DNA of 33,805 nucleotides from an uncultured Saprospiraceae bacterium (GCA_937961455.1 CALGNN010000036.1:1-33805), one strand, 5' to 3'; counted from the first letter of the stretch, positions 10,731-20,847 are shown. The notes: a model not told the origin generated them from the letters alone. Program-made: numbers and translations.

Positions 10731-11729
10731 TTAGTCCTCGTCTAATTTATACTTAGAAAGGTCCATTCCAAATGTCAAATCTTTATTTTGAAGTAATTCT
10801 TCAATCTCTACTAATGACTTCTTACCAAAGTTTCTAAACTTCAATAATTCATGCATATCGTACTTCACTAATTCTCCAAGGGTATTGATTTTTGCTGCTT
10901 TCAAACAGTTGTAAGCTCTCACAGAAAGGTCTAAATCTTCCAAAGAAGTCTTTAGTAATTTTCTCATATGTAAGATGTGCTCATCAACTACATTTTCTTC
11001 TCTAGAAGCTGCATCATCAAAAGTGATATTTTCGTCAGTGATCAACATTAAATGTTGGATCATTATCCTAGAAGCTTCTTTGATAGCCTCCTCAGGATGG
11101 ATCGTACCATCTGTTGAAATATCTATTGTTAATTTTTCGTAATCTGTTCTTTGACCTACTCTGGTATTTGATACATTGTAGGCTACCTTTTTAATTGGTG
11201 TATAAATTGCATCGATAGGAATAACTCCAATTGGTGCATCTTTATAAACCACTTCATCAGCAGGCACATAACCTCGTCCTTTTGTAACGGTAAGCTCCAT
11301 CTCCAAGTTTACGGAAGGCTCCATTCTTGCAATAACAAGATCTGGATTCATCACTTTAAATACATTGGTATGTGCTTCAATATCTCCTGCAAGGAATTCT
11401 GATTTACCTGAGATGGTTAGGTATACTTTTTCTTCTTTGAGATCTCCATCTTCAAGCGCAGATTTAAGTCTTGCTTGCTTAAGATTTAAGATGATATCAA
11501 CAACATCCTCAATCACACCTTTGATGGTAGAAAATTCATGATCTACACCTGCAATTCTAATAGCAGAAATAGCGTAACCCTCTAAAGACGATAGTAAAAC
11601 TCTTCTTAATGAATTACCTACTGTCTGACCGAATCCTGGCTCAAGAGGTTTAAATTCAAAAGTACCTTCAAAGTCATTTGCTTTTTGAAGTATTATCTTA
11701 TCTGGTTTCTGAAAATTTAAGATACTCAT
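10731..11729 (-). CDS. rpoA: DNA-directed RNA polymerase subunit alpha
   Basis: RpoA dimerises to scaffold assembly of RNA polymerase and its C-terminal domain contacts activators and upstream DNA. The 332-residue length is typical. The N-terminal domain shows FEFKPLEPGFGQTVGNSLRR (about 23-42) and GYVPADE; the C-terminal domain (about 255-332) shows LDLSVRAYNCLKAAKINTLG and LLKFRNFGKKSLVEI, the two helix-hairpin-helix-like elements. It lies between rpsD (50 bases) and rplQ (59 bases), the normal alpha-operon order. Confidence 0.98.
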   Translation of the reverse strand: MSILNFQKPDKIILQKANDFEGTFEFKPLEPGFGQTVGNSLRRVLLSSLEGYAISAIRIAGVDHEFSTIKGVIEDVVDIILNLKQARLKSALEDGDLKEEKVYLTISGKSEFLAGDIEAHTNVFKVMNPDLVIARMEPSVNLEMELTVTKGRGYVPADEVVYKDAPIGVIPIDAIYTPIKKVAYNVSNTRVGQRTDYEKLTIDISTDGTIHPEEAIKEASRIMIQHLMLITDENITFDDAASREENVVDEHILHMRKLLKTSLEDLDLSVRAYNCLKAAKINTLGELVKYDMHELLKFRNFGKKSLVEIEELLQNKDLTFGMDLSKYKLDED

Positions 11730-11779
11730 AAGGGCACTATGGTTTGTAAGATGAACTTAATGATAAATAAAAAGGCTTA

Positions 11780-12391
11780 CTACTTAGAATATAATTCTAC
11801 GATAAGCTGCTCATTGATCTTTTCAGGGATTGAGCTTCTTTCTGGGTAATCAAGGAATTTACCTTCAGCCTTATCAGCATTCCATTCCAACCAAGCAAAG
11901 TCTCTAACATCTCCTTTGTTTGCAATTGAATGTCTAACGACTTCCATGTTTCTTGATTTACCTCTTACGGCAATAATATCACCAGGCTTAATTTGACTTG
12001 AAGGCACATTGGTAACAACACCATTAAGAATGATATGTTTATGAGAAACCAATTGTCTTGCTGCTCTTCTGGTTGGAGCAATACCAAGTCTGTATACGAT
12101 ATTATCGAGACGTGCTTCTAATAGTTGAAGTAAAACTTCACCTGTTACACCTTTTTTAGAACTCGCCTTAGCGAATAGATTTCTAAACTGGCGTTCTAGA
12201 ACACCATAAGTGTATTTAGCTTTTTGCTTTTCCATTAATTGGCTAGAGTAATCAGAAGCTTGTTTCCTTCTTCTTGAATTACCATGCTGACCTGGACGAT
12301 ATTTTCTTTTTTCAAAGGCTTTGTCGTATCCAAAGATTGCTTCGCCTAGGGCTCTAGCTTTTTTAGTTGTGGGACCTGTGTACCTTGCCAT
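11780..12391 (-). CDS. rpsD: 30S ribosomal protein S4 (uS4)
   Basis: S4 nucleates 30S assembly by binding 16S rRNA near the five-way junction. The 203-residue protein begins MARYTGP and has the S4 RNA-binding domain at [17 protein letters not shown], then [17 protein letters not shown]. The N-terminal region lacks a zinc-binding cysteine cluster, so it is the zinc-free form. It follows rpsK by 15 bases. S4 is the autoregulator of the alpha operon in E. coli; nothing here shows whether that holds in this organism. Confidence 0.98.
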   Translation of the reverse strand: MARYTGPTTKKARALGEAIFGYDKAFEKRKYRPGQHGNSRRRKQASDYSSQLMEKQKAKYTYGVLERQFRNLFAKASSKKGVTGEVLLQLLEARLDNIVYRLGIAPTRRAARQLVSHKHIILNGVVTNVPSSQIKPGDIIAVRGKSRNMEVVRHSIANKGDVRDFAWLEWNADKAEGKFLDYPERSSIPEKINEQLIVELYSK

Positions 12392-12406
12392 TCGCTATAG
12401 TCTTTT

Positions 12407-12793
12407 TTAAACTCTTCTTCTTTTTGGAGGTCTGCATCCATTATGTGGAATAGGCGTAACATCCAATATTTTTGTAATTTTTATTCCGCTTCCATCAACT
12501 GCTCTAATTGCAGCTTCTCTTCCAGAACCTGGTCCTTTCACATATACTGTTGCTGAACGCATCCCTGCATCATAAGCTGTCGCGGCTGCACTTGAAGCTG
12601 CTACTTGAGCTGCATAAGGGGTATTCTTTTTTGATCCTCTAAATCCTGCTTTACCAGCTGAAGCCCAAGATATCACCTGTCCTTGCTTGTTGGTCAAGGA
12701 TATGATAATATTGTTGAAACTCGCCTTAATGTAAACCAATCCGTTTGGATCAATTTTGACTTTTCTTTTTTTAACTTTTCTTGACTTGGCCAT
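12407..12793 (-). CDS. rpsK: 30S ribosomal protein S11 (uS11)
   Basis: S11 forms part of the small-subunit platform near the mRNA exit. The 128-residue protein has the family core [38 protein letters not shown] and the C-terminal signature [20 protein letters not shown], then [12 protein letters not shown]. The N-terminus is strongly basic. It sits between rpsM and rpsD with 15-base gaps on both sides. Confidence 0.98.
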   Translation of the reverse strand: MAKSRKVKKRKVKIDPNGLVYIKASFNNIIISLTNKQGQVISWASAGKAGFRGSKKNTPYAAQVAASSAAATAYDAGMRSATVYVKGPGSGREAAIRAVDGSGIKITKILDVTPIPHNGCRPPKRRRV

Positions 12794-12808
12794 AAGTTTT
12801 CAAGTATA

Positions 12809-13186
12809 TTATTTAGTAGCTTTCTTTTTGTTTGCTACAGTTTTCTTCTTTCCTTTTCTTGTTCTAGCGTTGGTCTGCGTTCGCTGTCCTCTTAGAGGTA
12901 AACCTTTTCTGTGTCTTAACCCTCTGTAACATCCAATATCCATCAATCGCTTGATATTGGTTTGCACTTCTGATCTTAACTCTCCTTCTACTTTATATTC
13001 GTCTTGGATCAATTGAGTAATTTCCAATACATTGGCATCTGTCCAATCATTCACCTTAATATGTTTATCGATATTAAGTCTATCCAATATTTCTGCAGAT
13101 TTGGATCTTCCGATGCCAAATATGTAGGTAAGAGATATAAGTCCTCTTTTATTCTTTGGTAAATCTACGCCTGATATTCGAGCCAT
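12809..13186 (-). CDS. rpsM: 30S ribosomal protein S13 (uS13)
   Basis: S13 lies in the 30S head and contacts the P-site tRNA and L5 across the subunit bridge. The 125-residue protein shows [33 protein letters not shown], and the C-terminal [20 protein letters not shown] that marks the family, then a lysine-rich end. It starts 3 bases after rpmJ. Confidence 0.98.
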   Translation of the reverse strand: MARISGVDLPKNKRGLISLTYIFGIGRSKSAEILDRLNIDKHIKVNDWTDANVLEITQLIQDEYKVEGELRSEVQTNIKRLMDIGCYRGLRHRKGLPLRGQRTQTNARTRKGKKKTVANKKKATK

Positions 13187-13189
13187 GGT

Positions 13190-13306
13190 CTAACCTTGTC
13201 TTTGTTTAAATTTTGGATTCTTTTTATTGATCACATATATTTTTCCCTTGCGTCTTACAATCTTGCAATCGCTGGTTCTTTTCTTTACTGATGCTCTTAC
13301 TTTCAT
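13190..13306 (-). CDS. rpmJ: 50S ribosomal protein L36 (bL36), zinc-free form
   Basis: This 38-residue gene is easily missed because of its size. Reading the reverse strand from the ATG at 13306 gives [20 protein letters not shown] and then [18 protein letters not shown] with a TAG stop. Only one cysteine remains (C14), so the four-ligand zinc ribbon of the classic L36 is absent; this is the cysteine-poor form. It lies 2 bases after infA and 3 before rpsM, the standard infA-rpmJ-rpsM order. Confidence 0.96.
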   Translation of the reverse strand: MKVRASVKKRTSDCKIVRRKGKIYVINKKNPKFKQRQG

Positions 13307-13308
13307 AA

Positions 13309-13527
13309 TTACTTGTATCTATAAGTTATCCTTCCCCTCGTCAAATCATAAGGAGACATTTCCACTGCAACTTTATCTCCTGGTAAGATTTTGATATAAT
13401 TCATTCTCATCTTACCTGAGATGGTAGCCACGATTAAATGTCCATTTTCCAACCTCACACGGAACATTGCATTTGACAATGCTTCATCAATGATTCCGTC
13501 TTGTTTAATTAACTCTTGTTTCGCCAT
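13309..13527 (-). CDS. infA: Translation initiation factor IF-1
   Basis: IF-1 binds the 30S A site during initiation. The 72-residue OB-fold protein shows the family phrases [37 protein letters not shown] and [18 protein letters not shown]. It lies between map (24 bases) and rpmJ (2 bases), as expected within the spc-alpha region. Confidence 0.98.
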   Translation of the reverse strand: MAKQELIKQDGIIDEALSNAMFRVRLENGHLIVATISGKMRMNYIKILPGDKVAVEMSPYDLTRGRITYRYK

Positions 13528-13551
13528 TTTTTAAAATAGGAGTGCAAATAT

Positions 13552-14367
13552 CTAACTTTTTAGTGATATTTCAATGAGTTCGGGGTTATTTTTAATTGCT
13601 GTTTCTATTCCCGCATGATCTGATAAAATATCCGCTTTATCTTTTCTTACAGCAATGGTATGTTCATAGTGCGCAGATGGCTTTCCATCTTTCGTTATTA
13701 TTGTCCAATTATCTTTTGCCGTTTTCACTGATTTGCTACCTAAATTCACCATCGGCTCTATAGCTATAACCAATCCTTCTTTCAAAAGTGGCCCTCTTCC
13801 TCTGCTTCCATAATTAGGCACTTCTGGTCCTTCGTGCAAGTTTCTTCCAATCCCGTGCCCGACCAATTCTCTTACAACTCCGTAACCTTTGCTTTTTTCT
13901 GTGTGATCTTGAATGGCAAAACTTATATCTCCCAATCGATTACCAGCAACTGCTTGTTCAATCCCTTTATATAATGATTCTTTTGTATTAACCAAGAGCT
14001 CTAAGGTATCATCGTCAATAGTGCCAATAGCAAAAGTGTATGCGGCATCTCCAAAAAATTCATCCCAATACACACCACAATCAATGGAAACGATATCTCC
14101 ATTTTTAAAAATATAATCTGAAGGAATGCCATGCACTACTTCATCATTTTTAGAAATGCAAAGGGTCGCAGGAAAATCTCTATATCCTTTGAATCCTGGA
14201 GCTGCTCCGTGATCTCTTATAAATGCCTCAGCGATTTGATCAAGTTCAGTTCCTGAAATTCCATCTTTCAAATGACTGGCAACTTCTGTTAAAGTCGCAC
14301 AAACCAATAAACATGATTTTCTTATCAGTTCAATTTCAGAATCAGTCTTATAGTATACTGTGGCCAT
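13552..14367 (-). CDS. map: Type I methionine aminopeptidase
   Basis: MAP removes the initiator methionine from new proteins. The 271-residue enzyme carries all five metal ligands: D96 (SIDCG), D107 (GDAAYT), H171 (GHGIG), E204 (AIEPM) and E235 (HYEHTIAV), plus the substrate-site H79 (VVHGIP). The N-terminus is short with no extra domain. It sits between secY (18 bases) and infA (24 bases). Confidence 0.97.
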   Translation of the reverse strand: MATVYYKTDSEIELIRKSCLLVCATLTEVASHLKDGISGTELDQIAEAFIRDHGAAPGFKGYRDFPATLCISKNDEVVHGIPSDYIFKNGDIVSIDCGVYWDEFFGDAAYTFAIGTIDDDTLELLVNTKESLYKGIEQAVAGNRLGDISFAIQDHTEKSKGYGVVRELVGHGIGRNLHEGPEVPNYGSRGRGPLLKEGLVIAIEPMVNLGSKSVKTAKDNWTIITKDGKPSAHYEHTIAVRKDKADILSDHAGIETAIKNNPELIEISLKS

Positions 14368-14385
14368 TGGGTAGATCCAAATAAA

Positions 14386-15765
14386 TTACATATTTGAACC
14401 AATGGTCTGCATACCTCCTGTTCTTCCTTTTAACTTTCCTGTCTTAGTAAGTCCGTCATATTTTCTCATCAGTAGATGGCTTTCTATCTGCTGAAGTGTG
14501 TCAATTACAACGCCCACGAGAATCAATAAAGAAGTTCCTCCAAAGAAAATCGCGAAACCTTGATTCACACCAAAGAAATATGCAATGGCTGGAACAATCG
14601 TAATGAGTCCTAAGAATATAGATCCTGGAAGGGTTACTCTTGTTGTTGTTGAATCAATAAATTCGGCTGTATTTTTACCTGGTTTAATACCAGGAATAAA
14701 TGCATTTTGTCTTTTTAGATATTCCGCATATTGCTGCGGGTTTACCAATAGTGCAGTATATATATAGGTAAATATTACTACCAAAAAGAAGGCTATTACT
14801 GAGGATATAAATGAAAATGGATCCATAAGCTGCTGAATCCATGGGCTTGCTGCTACATCAGAACCTTGATTTGCGTAATATCCTGCAATACCTGCTGGCA
14901 CAAACATAATCGCTTGTGCAAAGATGATAGGCATTACTCCTGCCGCATTCACTTTCAATGGAATGTAATCTCTATTTCCTTGTGATGGGACTGAAGCTGA
15001 ACCACGTCCAACCATTCTTTTTGCAAATTGAATAGGAATTCTTCTAACACCTTGAATAATAAGAACCGTTACAAGTGTAATCGCAAAGAATGCGGCAAAT
15101 TTTAGAATTAATAAAAACAATCCTCCTCCAGCAGCCGAGAATGCAGACTGAATCTCAAAGATAATTCCAGTTGGTAATGCGGCAATGATACCAATCATGA
15201 TCAATAAAGAAATACCGTTTCCGATACCTTTATCAGTTATTCTTTCACCCAACCACATGGCAAAAATAGTTCCTGTGGATAGTATGATGATATTTGAAAA
15301 CCAGAAGATACCTTGATCAATATTTGGTGAAACTGCATTGATTTGAAAAAGGTAAGATAAATAAGCTCCACCTTGAACTAAGGTGATCGCCAATGTCAAT
15401 AATCTCGTAATCTGTGTAAGTTTTTTTCTTCCAGACTCTCCTTCTTTCGTTTGAAGTTTTTGAAAATAAGGAACTGCAAATCCAAGCAATTGAATGATAA
15501 TGGATGCAGTAATATAAGGCATGATACCAAGGGCAAAGACGGCTGCATTGTTGAATGCACCACCCGTAAACAAATTGATTAGACCTAATAAGTCATTTCC
15601 TCCTTGCGCAGCCGCAGCTTCTTCTAGAGCTGTTGGCATTACACCAGGTAAAACAACATATGATCCAAATCTATAAATCGCAAGAATACCTAGGGTAAAG
15701 AGGATACGTTCTCTTAGTTCTTTTATTTTCCAGATATTCTTTAAGGTATCAATAAATCTTTTCAT
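14386..15765 (-). CDS. secY: Protein translocase subunit SecY
   Basis: SecY is the channel of the Sec translocon and here serves the signal-peptide proteins in this window. The 459-residue protein has about ten membrane segments. Family markers are the N-terminal KELRERILFTLGILAIYRFG, ALGIMPYITASIIIQLL, GIGNGISLLI and the cytoplasmic loop PGIKPGKNTAEFI. It lies 9 bases after rplO, so its expression is tied to ribosomal proteins. Confidence 0.98.
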   Translation of the reverse strand: MKRFIDTLKNIWKIKELRERILFTLGILAIYRFGSYVVLPGVMPTALEEAAAAQGGNDLLGLINLFTGGAFNNAAVFALGIMPYITASIIIQLLGFAVPYFQKLQTKEGESGRKKLTQITRLLTLAITLVQGGAYLSYLFQINAVSPNIDQGIFWFSNIIILSTGTIFAMWLGERITDKGIGNGISLLIMIGIIAALPTGIIFEIQSAFSAAGGGLFLLILKFAAFFAITLVTVLIIQGVRRIPIQFAKRMVGRGSASVPSQGNRDYIPLKVNAAGVMPIIFAQAIMFVPAGIAGYYANQGSDVAASPWIQQLMDPFSFISSVIAFFLVVIFTYIYTALLVNPQQYAEYLKRQNAFIPGIKPGKNTAEFIDSTTTRVTLPGSIFLGLITIVPAIAYFFGVNQGFAIFFGGTSLLILVGVVIDTLQQIESHLLMRKYDGLTKTGKLKGRTGGMQTIGSNM

Positions 15766-15774
15766 CTTCGATTT

Positions 15775-16221
15775 TTATACAAGAGTGATTGCACCGCCTT
15801 TTGCTTCGACAGCATTTTTAGCATTTTCTGAGCAAGCATGAGCTTCAACAGAAATTCCTTTAGTTAGTTCACCATTTGCAAGAATCTTAACTCTGTCCGT
15901 TTTACGAACAATTCGTCTTTCTCTTAGGGCTTCAAGGGTAATATTATCAAGATTATATTTATCTGCAATTTCACTTAAGTTACTTAAGTTGATTGCAACA
16001 TATGGCACTCGATTTCTGCTAGTAAAACCTCTTTTAGGAAGTCTCATTTGCAAAGGCATTTGTCCACCTTCAAAGTTTCTTTTTCTGCTCCATCCTGATC
16101 TTGACTTGGCTCCTTTGTGACCTCTTGTAGAAGTACCGCCTTTTCCGGATCCTTGTCCACGACCGATTCTTTTTGCAGCCTTAGTGGCTCCTTTTGCTGG
16201 CTTTAATGTGTGTAAATTCAT
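15775..16221 (-). CDS. rplO: 50S ribosomal protein L15 (uL15)
   Basis: L15 is a late-assembly protein of the 50S subunit. The 148-residue protein shows the glycine/arginine-rich extended N-terminus GRGQGSGKGGTSTRGHKGAK and RNFEGGQMPLQMRLPKRGF, then a C-terminal globular part ending AKNAVEAKGGAITLV. It starts 2 bases after rpmD and ends 9 bases before secY. Confidence 0.98.
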   Translation of the reverse strand: MNLHTLKPAKGATKAAKRIGRGQGSGKGGTSTRGHKGAKSRSGWSRKRNFEGGQMPLQMRLPKRGFTSRNRVPYVAINLSNLSEIADKYNLDNITLEALRERRIVRKTDRVKILANGELTKGISVEAHACSENAKNAVEAKGGAITLV

Positions 16222-16223
16222 AT

Positions 16224-16403
16224 CTAGAGTTCTTCTACTTTAACCAAATGTTGTACTTTATTGACCATTCCTATTATCTGAGGAGATGTATCATGTTCCA
16301 CTGAATGGTTGATTTTTCTCAAACCCAAAGCTTCCAAGGTAGCTTTTTGCCTTTTGGAGCGATCTATGGAACTTTTAACCTGCGTAATCTTAATCTTACC
16401 CAT
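16224..16403 (-). CDS. rpmD: 50S ribosomal protein L30 (uL30)
   Basis: This 59-residue gene sits in the apparent gap between rpsE and rplO. Reading from the ATG at 16403 gives MGKIKITQVKSSIDRSKRQK, then ATLEALGLRKINHSVEHD and a C-terminal IIGMVNKVQHLVKVEEL with a TAG stop. The pattern 'K.tqvkS.I.r...qk.tl.aLGLrki' defines bacterial L30. It starts 12 bases after rpsE and ends 2 bases before rplO. Confidence 0.97.
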   Translation of the reverse strand: MGKIKITQVKSSIDRSKRQKATLEALGLRKINHSVEHDTSPQIIGMVNKVQHLVKVEEL

Positions 16404-16415
16404 TCTTTGAATATT

Positions 16416-16934
16416 TTATCCGTTAAATACTTTGTCTAAAGACCTTCCTCTAATCTTAGCAATCAAAAGAGGGCTTCTCAATTTTGTTAAGGCATCAACC
16501 GTAGCTTTCACCACGTTATGAGGATTTGAAGATCCCATTGATTTTGCCAATACATTTTGAACACCTGCAATCTCTAATACTGCTCTCATCGCACCACCTG
16601 CAATTACACCTGTACCATCCGTTGCTGGTTTGATGAATACTCTTCCTGCCCCATATTTACCTTTCTGAGCATGAGGAATTGTACCTTTATAAATAGGAAC
16701 TTTTATCAGGTTTTTCTTAGCGACATCTTCTGCCTTAGCAATAGCTTCTGATACATCTCTAGCTTTACCTAAACCATGACCGAGTGTGCCATTTCCATCT
16801 CCTACAACAACAATTGCAGAGAAACTAAATGTTCTACCCCCTTTAGTAACTTTCGCCACACGGTTTAAGTTAACCAATTTGGTCTTTAATTCAATTTCTG
16901 TGGGTTTTACCCTTTTTACATTTCCTTTTGCCAT
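16416..16934 (-). CDS. rpsE: 30S ribosomal protein S5 (uS5)
   Basis: S5 lines the mRNA entry site and influences decoding accuracy. The 172-residue protein has the N-terminal RNA-binding motif [20 protein letters not shown], the loop [14 protein letters not shown], and the C-terminal [20 protein letters not shown]. It lies 6 bases after rplR. Confidence 0.98.
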   Translation of the reverse strand: MAKGNVKRVKPTEIELKTKLVNLNRVAKVTKGGRTFSFSAIVVVGDGNGTLGHGLGKARDVSEAIAKAEDVAKKNLIKVPIYKGTIPHAQKGKYGAGRVFIKPATDGTGVIAGGAMRAVLEIAGVQNVLAKSMGSSNPHNVVKATVDALTKLRSPLLIAKIRGRSLDKVFNG

Positions 16935-16940
16935 AAGATC

Positions 16941-17282
16941 TTAAAATTTTAGGCCTGCTTCTCTGGCCCCATCAGCTAATGCTTTGACTCTTCCGTGATA
17001 TAAATAACCGGCACGGTCAAATACAACCTGCTCGATGTTCATTCCTTTTATTTTGGCTCCAATAGCTTTACCTACTTCGGTAGCTTGATCTTGTTTTGTT
17101 CCGTTAATTCCATTTGAATTAGCTGAACAAAGCGTCACACCATTAACATCATCAATTAATTGTGCGTAGATAGATTTGTTGCTACGGTAAACACAAAGCC
17201 TTGGTCTACTAGGAGTACCTTTAAACTTCCTCCTAATACGCATGTGAATTTTCTTTCTTTTCTGAGCTTTACTAAGTGCCAT
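16941..17282 (-). CDS. rplR: 50S ribosomal protein L18 (uL18)
   Basis: L18 binds 5S rRNA together with L5. The 113-residue protein shows [20 protein letters not shown], then [11 protein letters not shown] and the C-terminal [20 protein letters not shown]. It lies between rplF (7 bases) and rpsE (6 bases) in standard spc order. Confidence 0.98.
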   Translation of the reverse strand: MALSKAQKRKKIHMRIRRKFKGTPSRPRLCVYRSNKSIYAQLIDDVNGVTLCSANSNGINGTKQDQATEVGKAIGAKIKGMNIEQVVFDRAGYLYHGRVKALADGAREAGLKF

Positions 17283-17289
17283 GTTAAAT

Positions 17290-17844
17290 TTATTTTGCTG
17301 CTGTTTTACCAGCTTTTCTTCTTACTTCTTCACCTTTATATCTGATCCCTTTTCCTTTGTAAGGTTCTGGTTTTCTAAAAGATCTAATTTTAGCTGCTAT
17401 CTGACCTACCAGCTGCTTATCGATTCCTTCGATTTTTATGTAAGGATTACTACCCTTTTCCATTTTGGTCTCAAGAGACAATTCATCTGGAATGTAAAAC
17501 ATAATTGGGTGAGAATATCCAACACTAATTTCTAGCAGATTTCCTGTATTATTCACACGGTAACCTACACCAATCATCTCCAATTCTTTAGTGAATCCAT
17601 CACTGACACCAACTACCATATTATTTATCAGTGTACGATAAAGACCATGCATGGCTTTATGTCTCTGCTGATCTGTAGGTCTTTTAACTTCAAGCACCCC
17701 ATCCTCAATTTCAACAGATAAATCTGGATCAATTTGTTGCGACAATTCGCCTTTAGGTCCTTTAACCGTTACCAAGTTGTTATCAGCAACTTTAATTTCT
17801 ATTCCCGAAGGAATACTTATGGGTGATTTTCCTGTTCTAGACAT
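17290..17844 (-). CDS. rplF: 50S ribosomal protein L6 (uL6)
   Basis: L6 lies at the base of the L7/L12 stalk near the sarcin-ricin loop. The 184-residue protein has the two-repeat L6 fold, with [17 protein letters not shown] and [12 protein letters not shown] in the first half and the C-terminal signature [20 protein letters not shown]. It lies 13 bases after rpsH. Confidence 0.98.
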   Translation of the reverse strand: MSRTGKSPISIPSGIEIKVADNNLVTVKGPKGELSQQIDPDLSVEIEDGVLEVKRPTDQQRHKAMHGLYRTLINNMVVGVSDGFTKELEMIGVGYRVNNTGNLLEISVGYSHPIMFYIPDELSLETKMEKGSNPYIKIEGIDKQLVGQIAAKIRSFRKPEPYKGKGIRYKGEEVRRKAGKTAAK

Positions 17845-17857
17845 TTTCTGCTATTTA

Positions 17858-18262
17858 TTAATAAACATAACAGAGGACTTCGCCTCCAACATTAGTAGAC
17901 CGAGCTTTCTTATCTGTCATCAAACCTTGTGAGGTTGACACGATTGCTATTCCCAATCCATTTATAATTCTAGGTATTTCAGTTGATTTGAAATATTTTC
18001 TCAATCCTGGTTTACTGATTCTACCCATCTTTCTGATAACCGGAGTACGGGTGCCAGGAAGATATTTCAATGCAATTTTAATTACTCCTTGTCCGTGATG
18101 ACCATCTTCAAATTTATACTTCAGGATATATCCCTGATCGTATAAAATTTCAGTGATGGCTTTCTTTGTGTTTGAGGCTGGTATCTCGACCATTCTGTGA
18201 CCCGCTTGTTGTGCGTTTCTTATCCTCGTTAAGTAATCTCCTATTGAATCTGAACTTGCCAT
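17858..18262 (-). CDS. rpsH: 30S ribosomal protein S8 (uS8)
   Basis: S8 binds the central domain of 16S rRNA; in E. coli it also represses the spc operon by binding the rplE region. The 134-residue protein shows [18 protein letters not shown] at the start and the C-terminal signature [20 protein letters not shown], then GGEVLCYVY. It lies 23 bases after rpsN. I did not identify an S8-binding mimic near rplE. Confidence 0.98.
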   Translation of the reverse strand: MASSDSIGDYLTRIRNAQQAGHRMVEIPASNTKKAITEILYDQGYILKYKFEDGHHGQGVIKIALKYLPGTRTPVIRKMGRISKPGLRKYFKSTEIPRIINGLGIAIVSTSQGLMTDKKARSTNVGGEVLCYVY

Positions 18263-18285
18263 ATATCTATAATATCAATATCGTT

Positions 18286-18555
18286 TTACCAACTGGCTTT
18301 TGTAATCCCTGGAATTTTACCTTCCAAAGCCATGGTTCTAAATGCATTTCTACAAATACCAAATTTTCTCATATAACCCTTCGGTCTTCCAGTTAACTGG
18401 CATCTATTTTTTAATCTAACAGATGATGAATTCTTTGGCAATTTATCCAACTCATCCCATTTTCCTTCCTTCTTCAATTGTGCACGTAAGTCTGCATATT
18501 TTGCAACCATACGTTCTCTTTTTGCTTGTCTGGCGATAACTGATTTCTTAGCCAT
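18286..18555 (-). CDS. rpsN: 30S ribosomal protein S14 (uS14), zinc-free form
   Basis: S14 lies in the 30S head. The 89-residue protein begins [20 protein letters not shown] and ends with the family phrase [20 protein letters not shown], then [18 protein letters not shown]. The length and the absence of a CxxC pair mark it as the longer, zinc-independent type. It starts 2 bases after rplE. Confidence 0.98.
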   Translation of the reverse strand: MAKKSVIARQAKRERMVAKYADLRAQLKKEGKWDELDKLPKNSSSVRLKNRCQLTGRPKGYMRKFGICRNAFRTMALEGKIPGITKASW

Positions 18556-18557
18556 AA

Positions 18558-19124
18558 TTAATTTTCATTTTGATTTTGATTCTTAAAAGGCATACCCATA
18601 GCTTTCAATAATGCTAAGGCTTCTCTATCGGTATTCGCAGTTGTAACAATCGTTATATCCATTCCAGTGATCTTTGGTATTTTATCAAGATCAATCTCTG
18701 GAAAAATGATTTGCTCTGTTATTCCCATAGAGTAATTTCCTTTACCGTCAAAACTTTTATCATTGATACCTCTAAAATCTCTTACCCTTGGTAAGGCAAT
18801 CGAAATCAGACGGTCTAAAAATTCATACATCATGGTATCTCTCAATGTCACTCTTGCTCCAATCGGCATCCCTTCACGTAACTTAAAGTTCGACACTGAT
18901 TTTGATGCTATAGTTGACACAGCCTTTTGGCCTGAGATCATAGTCAATTCTGACAAGGCATTATCAACTACTTTTTTGTCTTGAGTAGCATCTCCTAAAC
19001 CTTGGTTGATACATATTTTGTCAATACGCGGTACTTGCATAATTGAACTGTACTCAAATTCTTCTTTGAGTTTCTGTACTACTGTATCTCTGTAGTGTGC
19101 TTTTAATCGTGGTGCGTAATCCAT
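18558..19124 (-). CDS. rplE: 50S ribosomal protein L5 (uL5)
   Basis: L5 binds 5S rRNA and forms a bridge with S13. The 188-residue protein shows [44 protein letters not shown] and [16 protein letters not shown]. The ATG overlaps the rplX stop codon by one base (TAATG), suggesting translational coupling. Confidence 0.98.
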   Translation of the reverse strand: MDYAPRLKAHYRDTVVQKLKEEFEYSSIMQVPRIDKICINQGLGDATQDKKVVDNALSELTMISGQKAVSTIASKSVSNFKLREGMPIGARVTLRDTMMYEFLDRLISIALPRVRDFRGINDKSFDGKGNYSMGITEQIIFPEIDLDKIPKITGMDITIVTTANTDREALALLKAMGMPFKNQNQNEN

Positions 19125-19453
19125 TAACTAATAATTTCGCCGGTTTTTTTAGAATATCTCTGCAATTTCCCTTTTTCATCTTTCTTCCTCCCGATTCTGG
19201 TAGCATCTCCACTTTTAGGATCTATAACCATTAAGTTTGAAATATGAATAGGTGCTGGCATATCGCTGATACCTCCTGGATTTTCTCCAGTGGGTTTTCT
19301 ATGCTTTTTTACCATATTCACATCTTCAACAATGGCGCGGTAAGTTCCAGGAATTACCTCAGTAACTTTTCCTTTCTCACCTTTACTGTTGCCAGAGATC
19401 ACTACCACTTGATCTCCTTTTTTAACATGTATTTTCTTTACTAATCTTTTCAT
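19124..19453 (-). CDS. rplX: 50S ribosomal protein L24 (uL24)
   Basis: L24 helps start 50S assembly. The 109-residue protein has the KOW motif [20 protein letters not shown] near the N-terminus and the family phrase [14 protein letters not shown], followed by [20 protein letters not shown]. It follows rplN by 10 bases and overlaps rplE by one base. Confidence 0.98.
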   Translation of the reverse strand: MKRLVKKIHVKKGDQVVVISGNSKGEKGKVTEVIPGTYRAIVEDVNMVKKHRKPTGENPGGISDMPAPIHISNLMVIDPKSGDATRIGRKKDEKGKLQRYSKKTGEIIS

Positions 19454-19463
19454 GAGTTCTTTT

Positions 19464-19829
19464 TTAAAGCACTTCCGGAGCTAATGAAACAATCCTCATA
19501 TATTCTTTTTCTCTGAGCTCTCTGGCTACAGGTCCAAAAATTCTGGTTCCTCTTGGTTCTCCAGCTTCAGTTAAAAGGACTACTGCGTTATCGTCAAAAC
19601 GAATGTATGAACCATCATTTCTTCTGATTTCTTTTTTCGTTCTTACCACTACCGCTTTTGAAACGGTTCCTTTTTTAACCCCTCCTGGAGAAGCTTCTTT
19701 AACGGTTACTACGATGGTGTCACCAACATGTGCATATCTTCTTCTCGTACCTCCAAGTACTTTTATACAAAGTACTTTTTTCGCACCACTGTTATCGGCT
19801 ACATTTAATCTGGATTCTGTTTGTATCAT
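19464..19829 (-). CDS. rplN: 50S ribosomal protein L14 (uL14)
   Basis: L14 lies at the subunit interface. The 121-residue protein starts [20 protein letters not shown] and contains [15 protein letters not shown] and [20 protein letters not shown]. Length and ends match the family closely. It follows rpsQ by 7 bases. Confidence 0.98.
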   Translation of the reverse strand: MIQTESRLNVADNSGAKKVLCIKVLGGTRRRYAHVGDTIVVTVKEASPGGVKKGTVSKAVVVRTKKEIRRNDGSYIRFDDNAVVLLTEAGEPRGTRIFGPVARELREKEYMRIVSLAPEVL

Positions 19830-19836
19830 ATCCTAT

Positions 19837-20106
19837 TTATCTAGCTCTTTCAATTATTTCTACCAGCTTCCACTTTTTATTTTTACTAAGCGGTCTGGAT
19901 TCAATTATTTTTACCACATCTCCTTCATTGGCATCATTCTGCTCATCATGAGCCATGAATTTTTTAGATTTTTTCATAATCTTTCCGTAGATCGGGTGTT
20001 TCATTTTCCTTTCTACAAGAACGGTTATGGTTTTCTCTGCTTTGGAGCTAGTCACTAGACCTACTCTTTGCTTCCGATTTTTGACTTTTGTTTGATTTTC
20101 AGTCAT
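19837..20106 (-). CDS. rpsQ: 30S ribosomal protein S17 (uS17)
   Basis: S17 is a primary 16S rRNA-binding protein with an OB fold. The 89-residue protein shows [20 protein letters not shown], then [20 protein letters not shown] and [20 protein letters not shown]. It lies 5 bases after rpmC and 7 before rplN. Confidence 0.98.
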   Translation of the reverse strand: MTENQTKVKNRKQRVGLVTSSKAEKTITVLVERKMKHPIYGKIMKKSKKFMAHDEQNDANEGDVVKIIESRPLSKNKKWKLVEIIERAR

Positions 20107-20111
20107 TGTAC

Positions 20112-20369
20112 TTATCTTTTGCGTCTAGCGACAATTTTTGTTCGTTTGCTCAATTGTTCTTCTGTCATAGCACCTAATTCTCTCTGTCTTATAGCAGTTT
20201 TAAGACGTGCGATATCTCTTCTTTCTTCTCTGATCACAAGTGGATTATCCAATCCTTTGACAGCATGATCAAAAAGTACTTTTCGATATTGTTCTTCTCT
20301 TGTGGATAACTCTTGAGTTAGTTCCTCAATGGACAATTCCTGTAATTCTAAATGTTTCTTTGATGCCAT
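20112..20369 (-). CDS. rpmC: 50S ribosomal protein L29 (uL29), slightly long
   Basis: L29 sits by the peptide exit tunnel near the docking site for SRP and trigger factor. The protein has a helical-hairpin core: [20 protein letters not shown] and then [20 protein letters not shown]. At 85 residues it is longer than the usual 60-70, through a short N-terminal addition and a basic tail ([12 protein letters not shown]). It lies 3 bases after rplP. Confidence 0.96.
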   Translation of the reverse strand: MASKKHLELQELSIEELTQELSTREEQYRKVLFDHAVKGLDNPLVIREERRDIARLKTAIRQRELGAMTEEQLSKRTKIVARRKR

Positions 20370-20372
20370 AAC

Positions 20373-20795
20373 TTATGATTCTACGTAATCTCTTCTTATT
20401 ACAGTTTTAGTTTTCACTGGTAATTTTTGAGCTGCTAATCTCAGAGCTTCATGTGCTACCGCAGGACTCACACCATCTAATTCAAACATGATTCTTCCGG
20501 GCTTCACAACTGCAACATAATGATCCAATGCTCCCTTACCTTTTCCCATCCTTACCTCTTGAGGCTTGGCAGTAATAGGTTTGTCTGGAAATATTCTAAT
20601 CCAAACGGATCCCTCTCTTTTCATGTGCCTTGTCATTGCAATCCTTGCTGATTCAATCTGACGATTGGTAATGAAGGCATGCTCCATTGATTTCAATCCA
20701 AAGGAACCAAAAGACACGGTACTACCACGGTGAGCTAAACCACGGTTACGGCCTTTTTGCATCTTTCGATATTTCGTTCTTTTTGGTTGTAACAT
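20373..20795 (-). CDS. rplP: 50S ribosomal protein L16 (uL16)
   Basis: L16 organises the A-site region of the 50S subunit. The 140-residue protein begins [20 protein letters not shown] and has the signature phrases [20 protein letters not shown] and [20 protein letters not shown]. It is preceded by a 72-base gap, large for this cluster, which holds a possible internal promoter element. Confidence 0.98.
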   Translation of the reverse strand: MLQPKRTKYRKMQKGRNRGLAHRGSTVSFGSFGLKSMEHAFITNRQIESARIAMTRHMKREGSVWIRIFPDKPITAKPQEVRMGKGKGALDHYVAVVKPGRIMFELDGVSPAVAHEALRLAAQKLPVKTKTVIRRDYVES

Positions 20796-20839
20796 TTTCT
20801 CTTTCTTTTAAATTTCTAACATGGGTCAAAAAAGGAGCA

Positions 20840-20847
20840 CAAAAGTA
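20840..20847 (-). promoter_or_regulatory. Possible internal -7 promoter element before rplP
   Basis: The reverse strand reads TACTTTTG, an exact TAnnTTTG match, about 44 bases before the rplP ATG in the 72-base rpsC-rplP gap. No -33 TTTG lies at the right distance. The gap is the second longest in the cluster, which is the only supporting context. Confidence 0.3.
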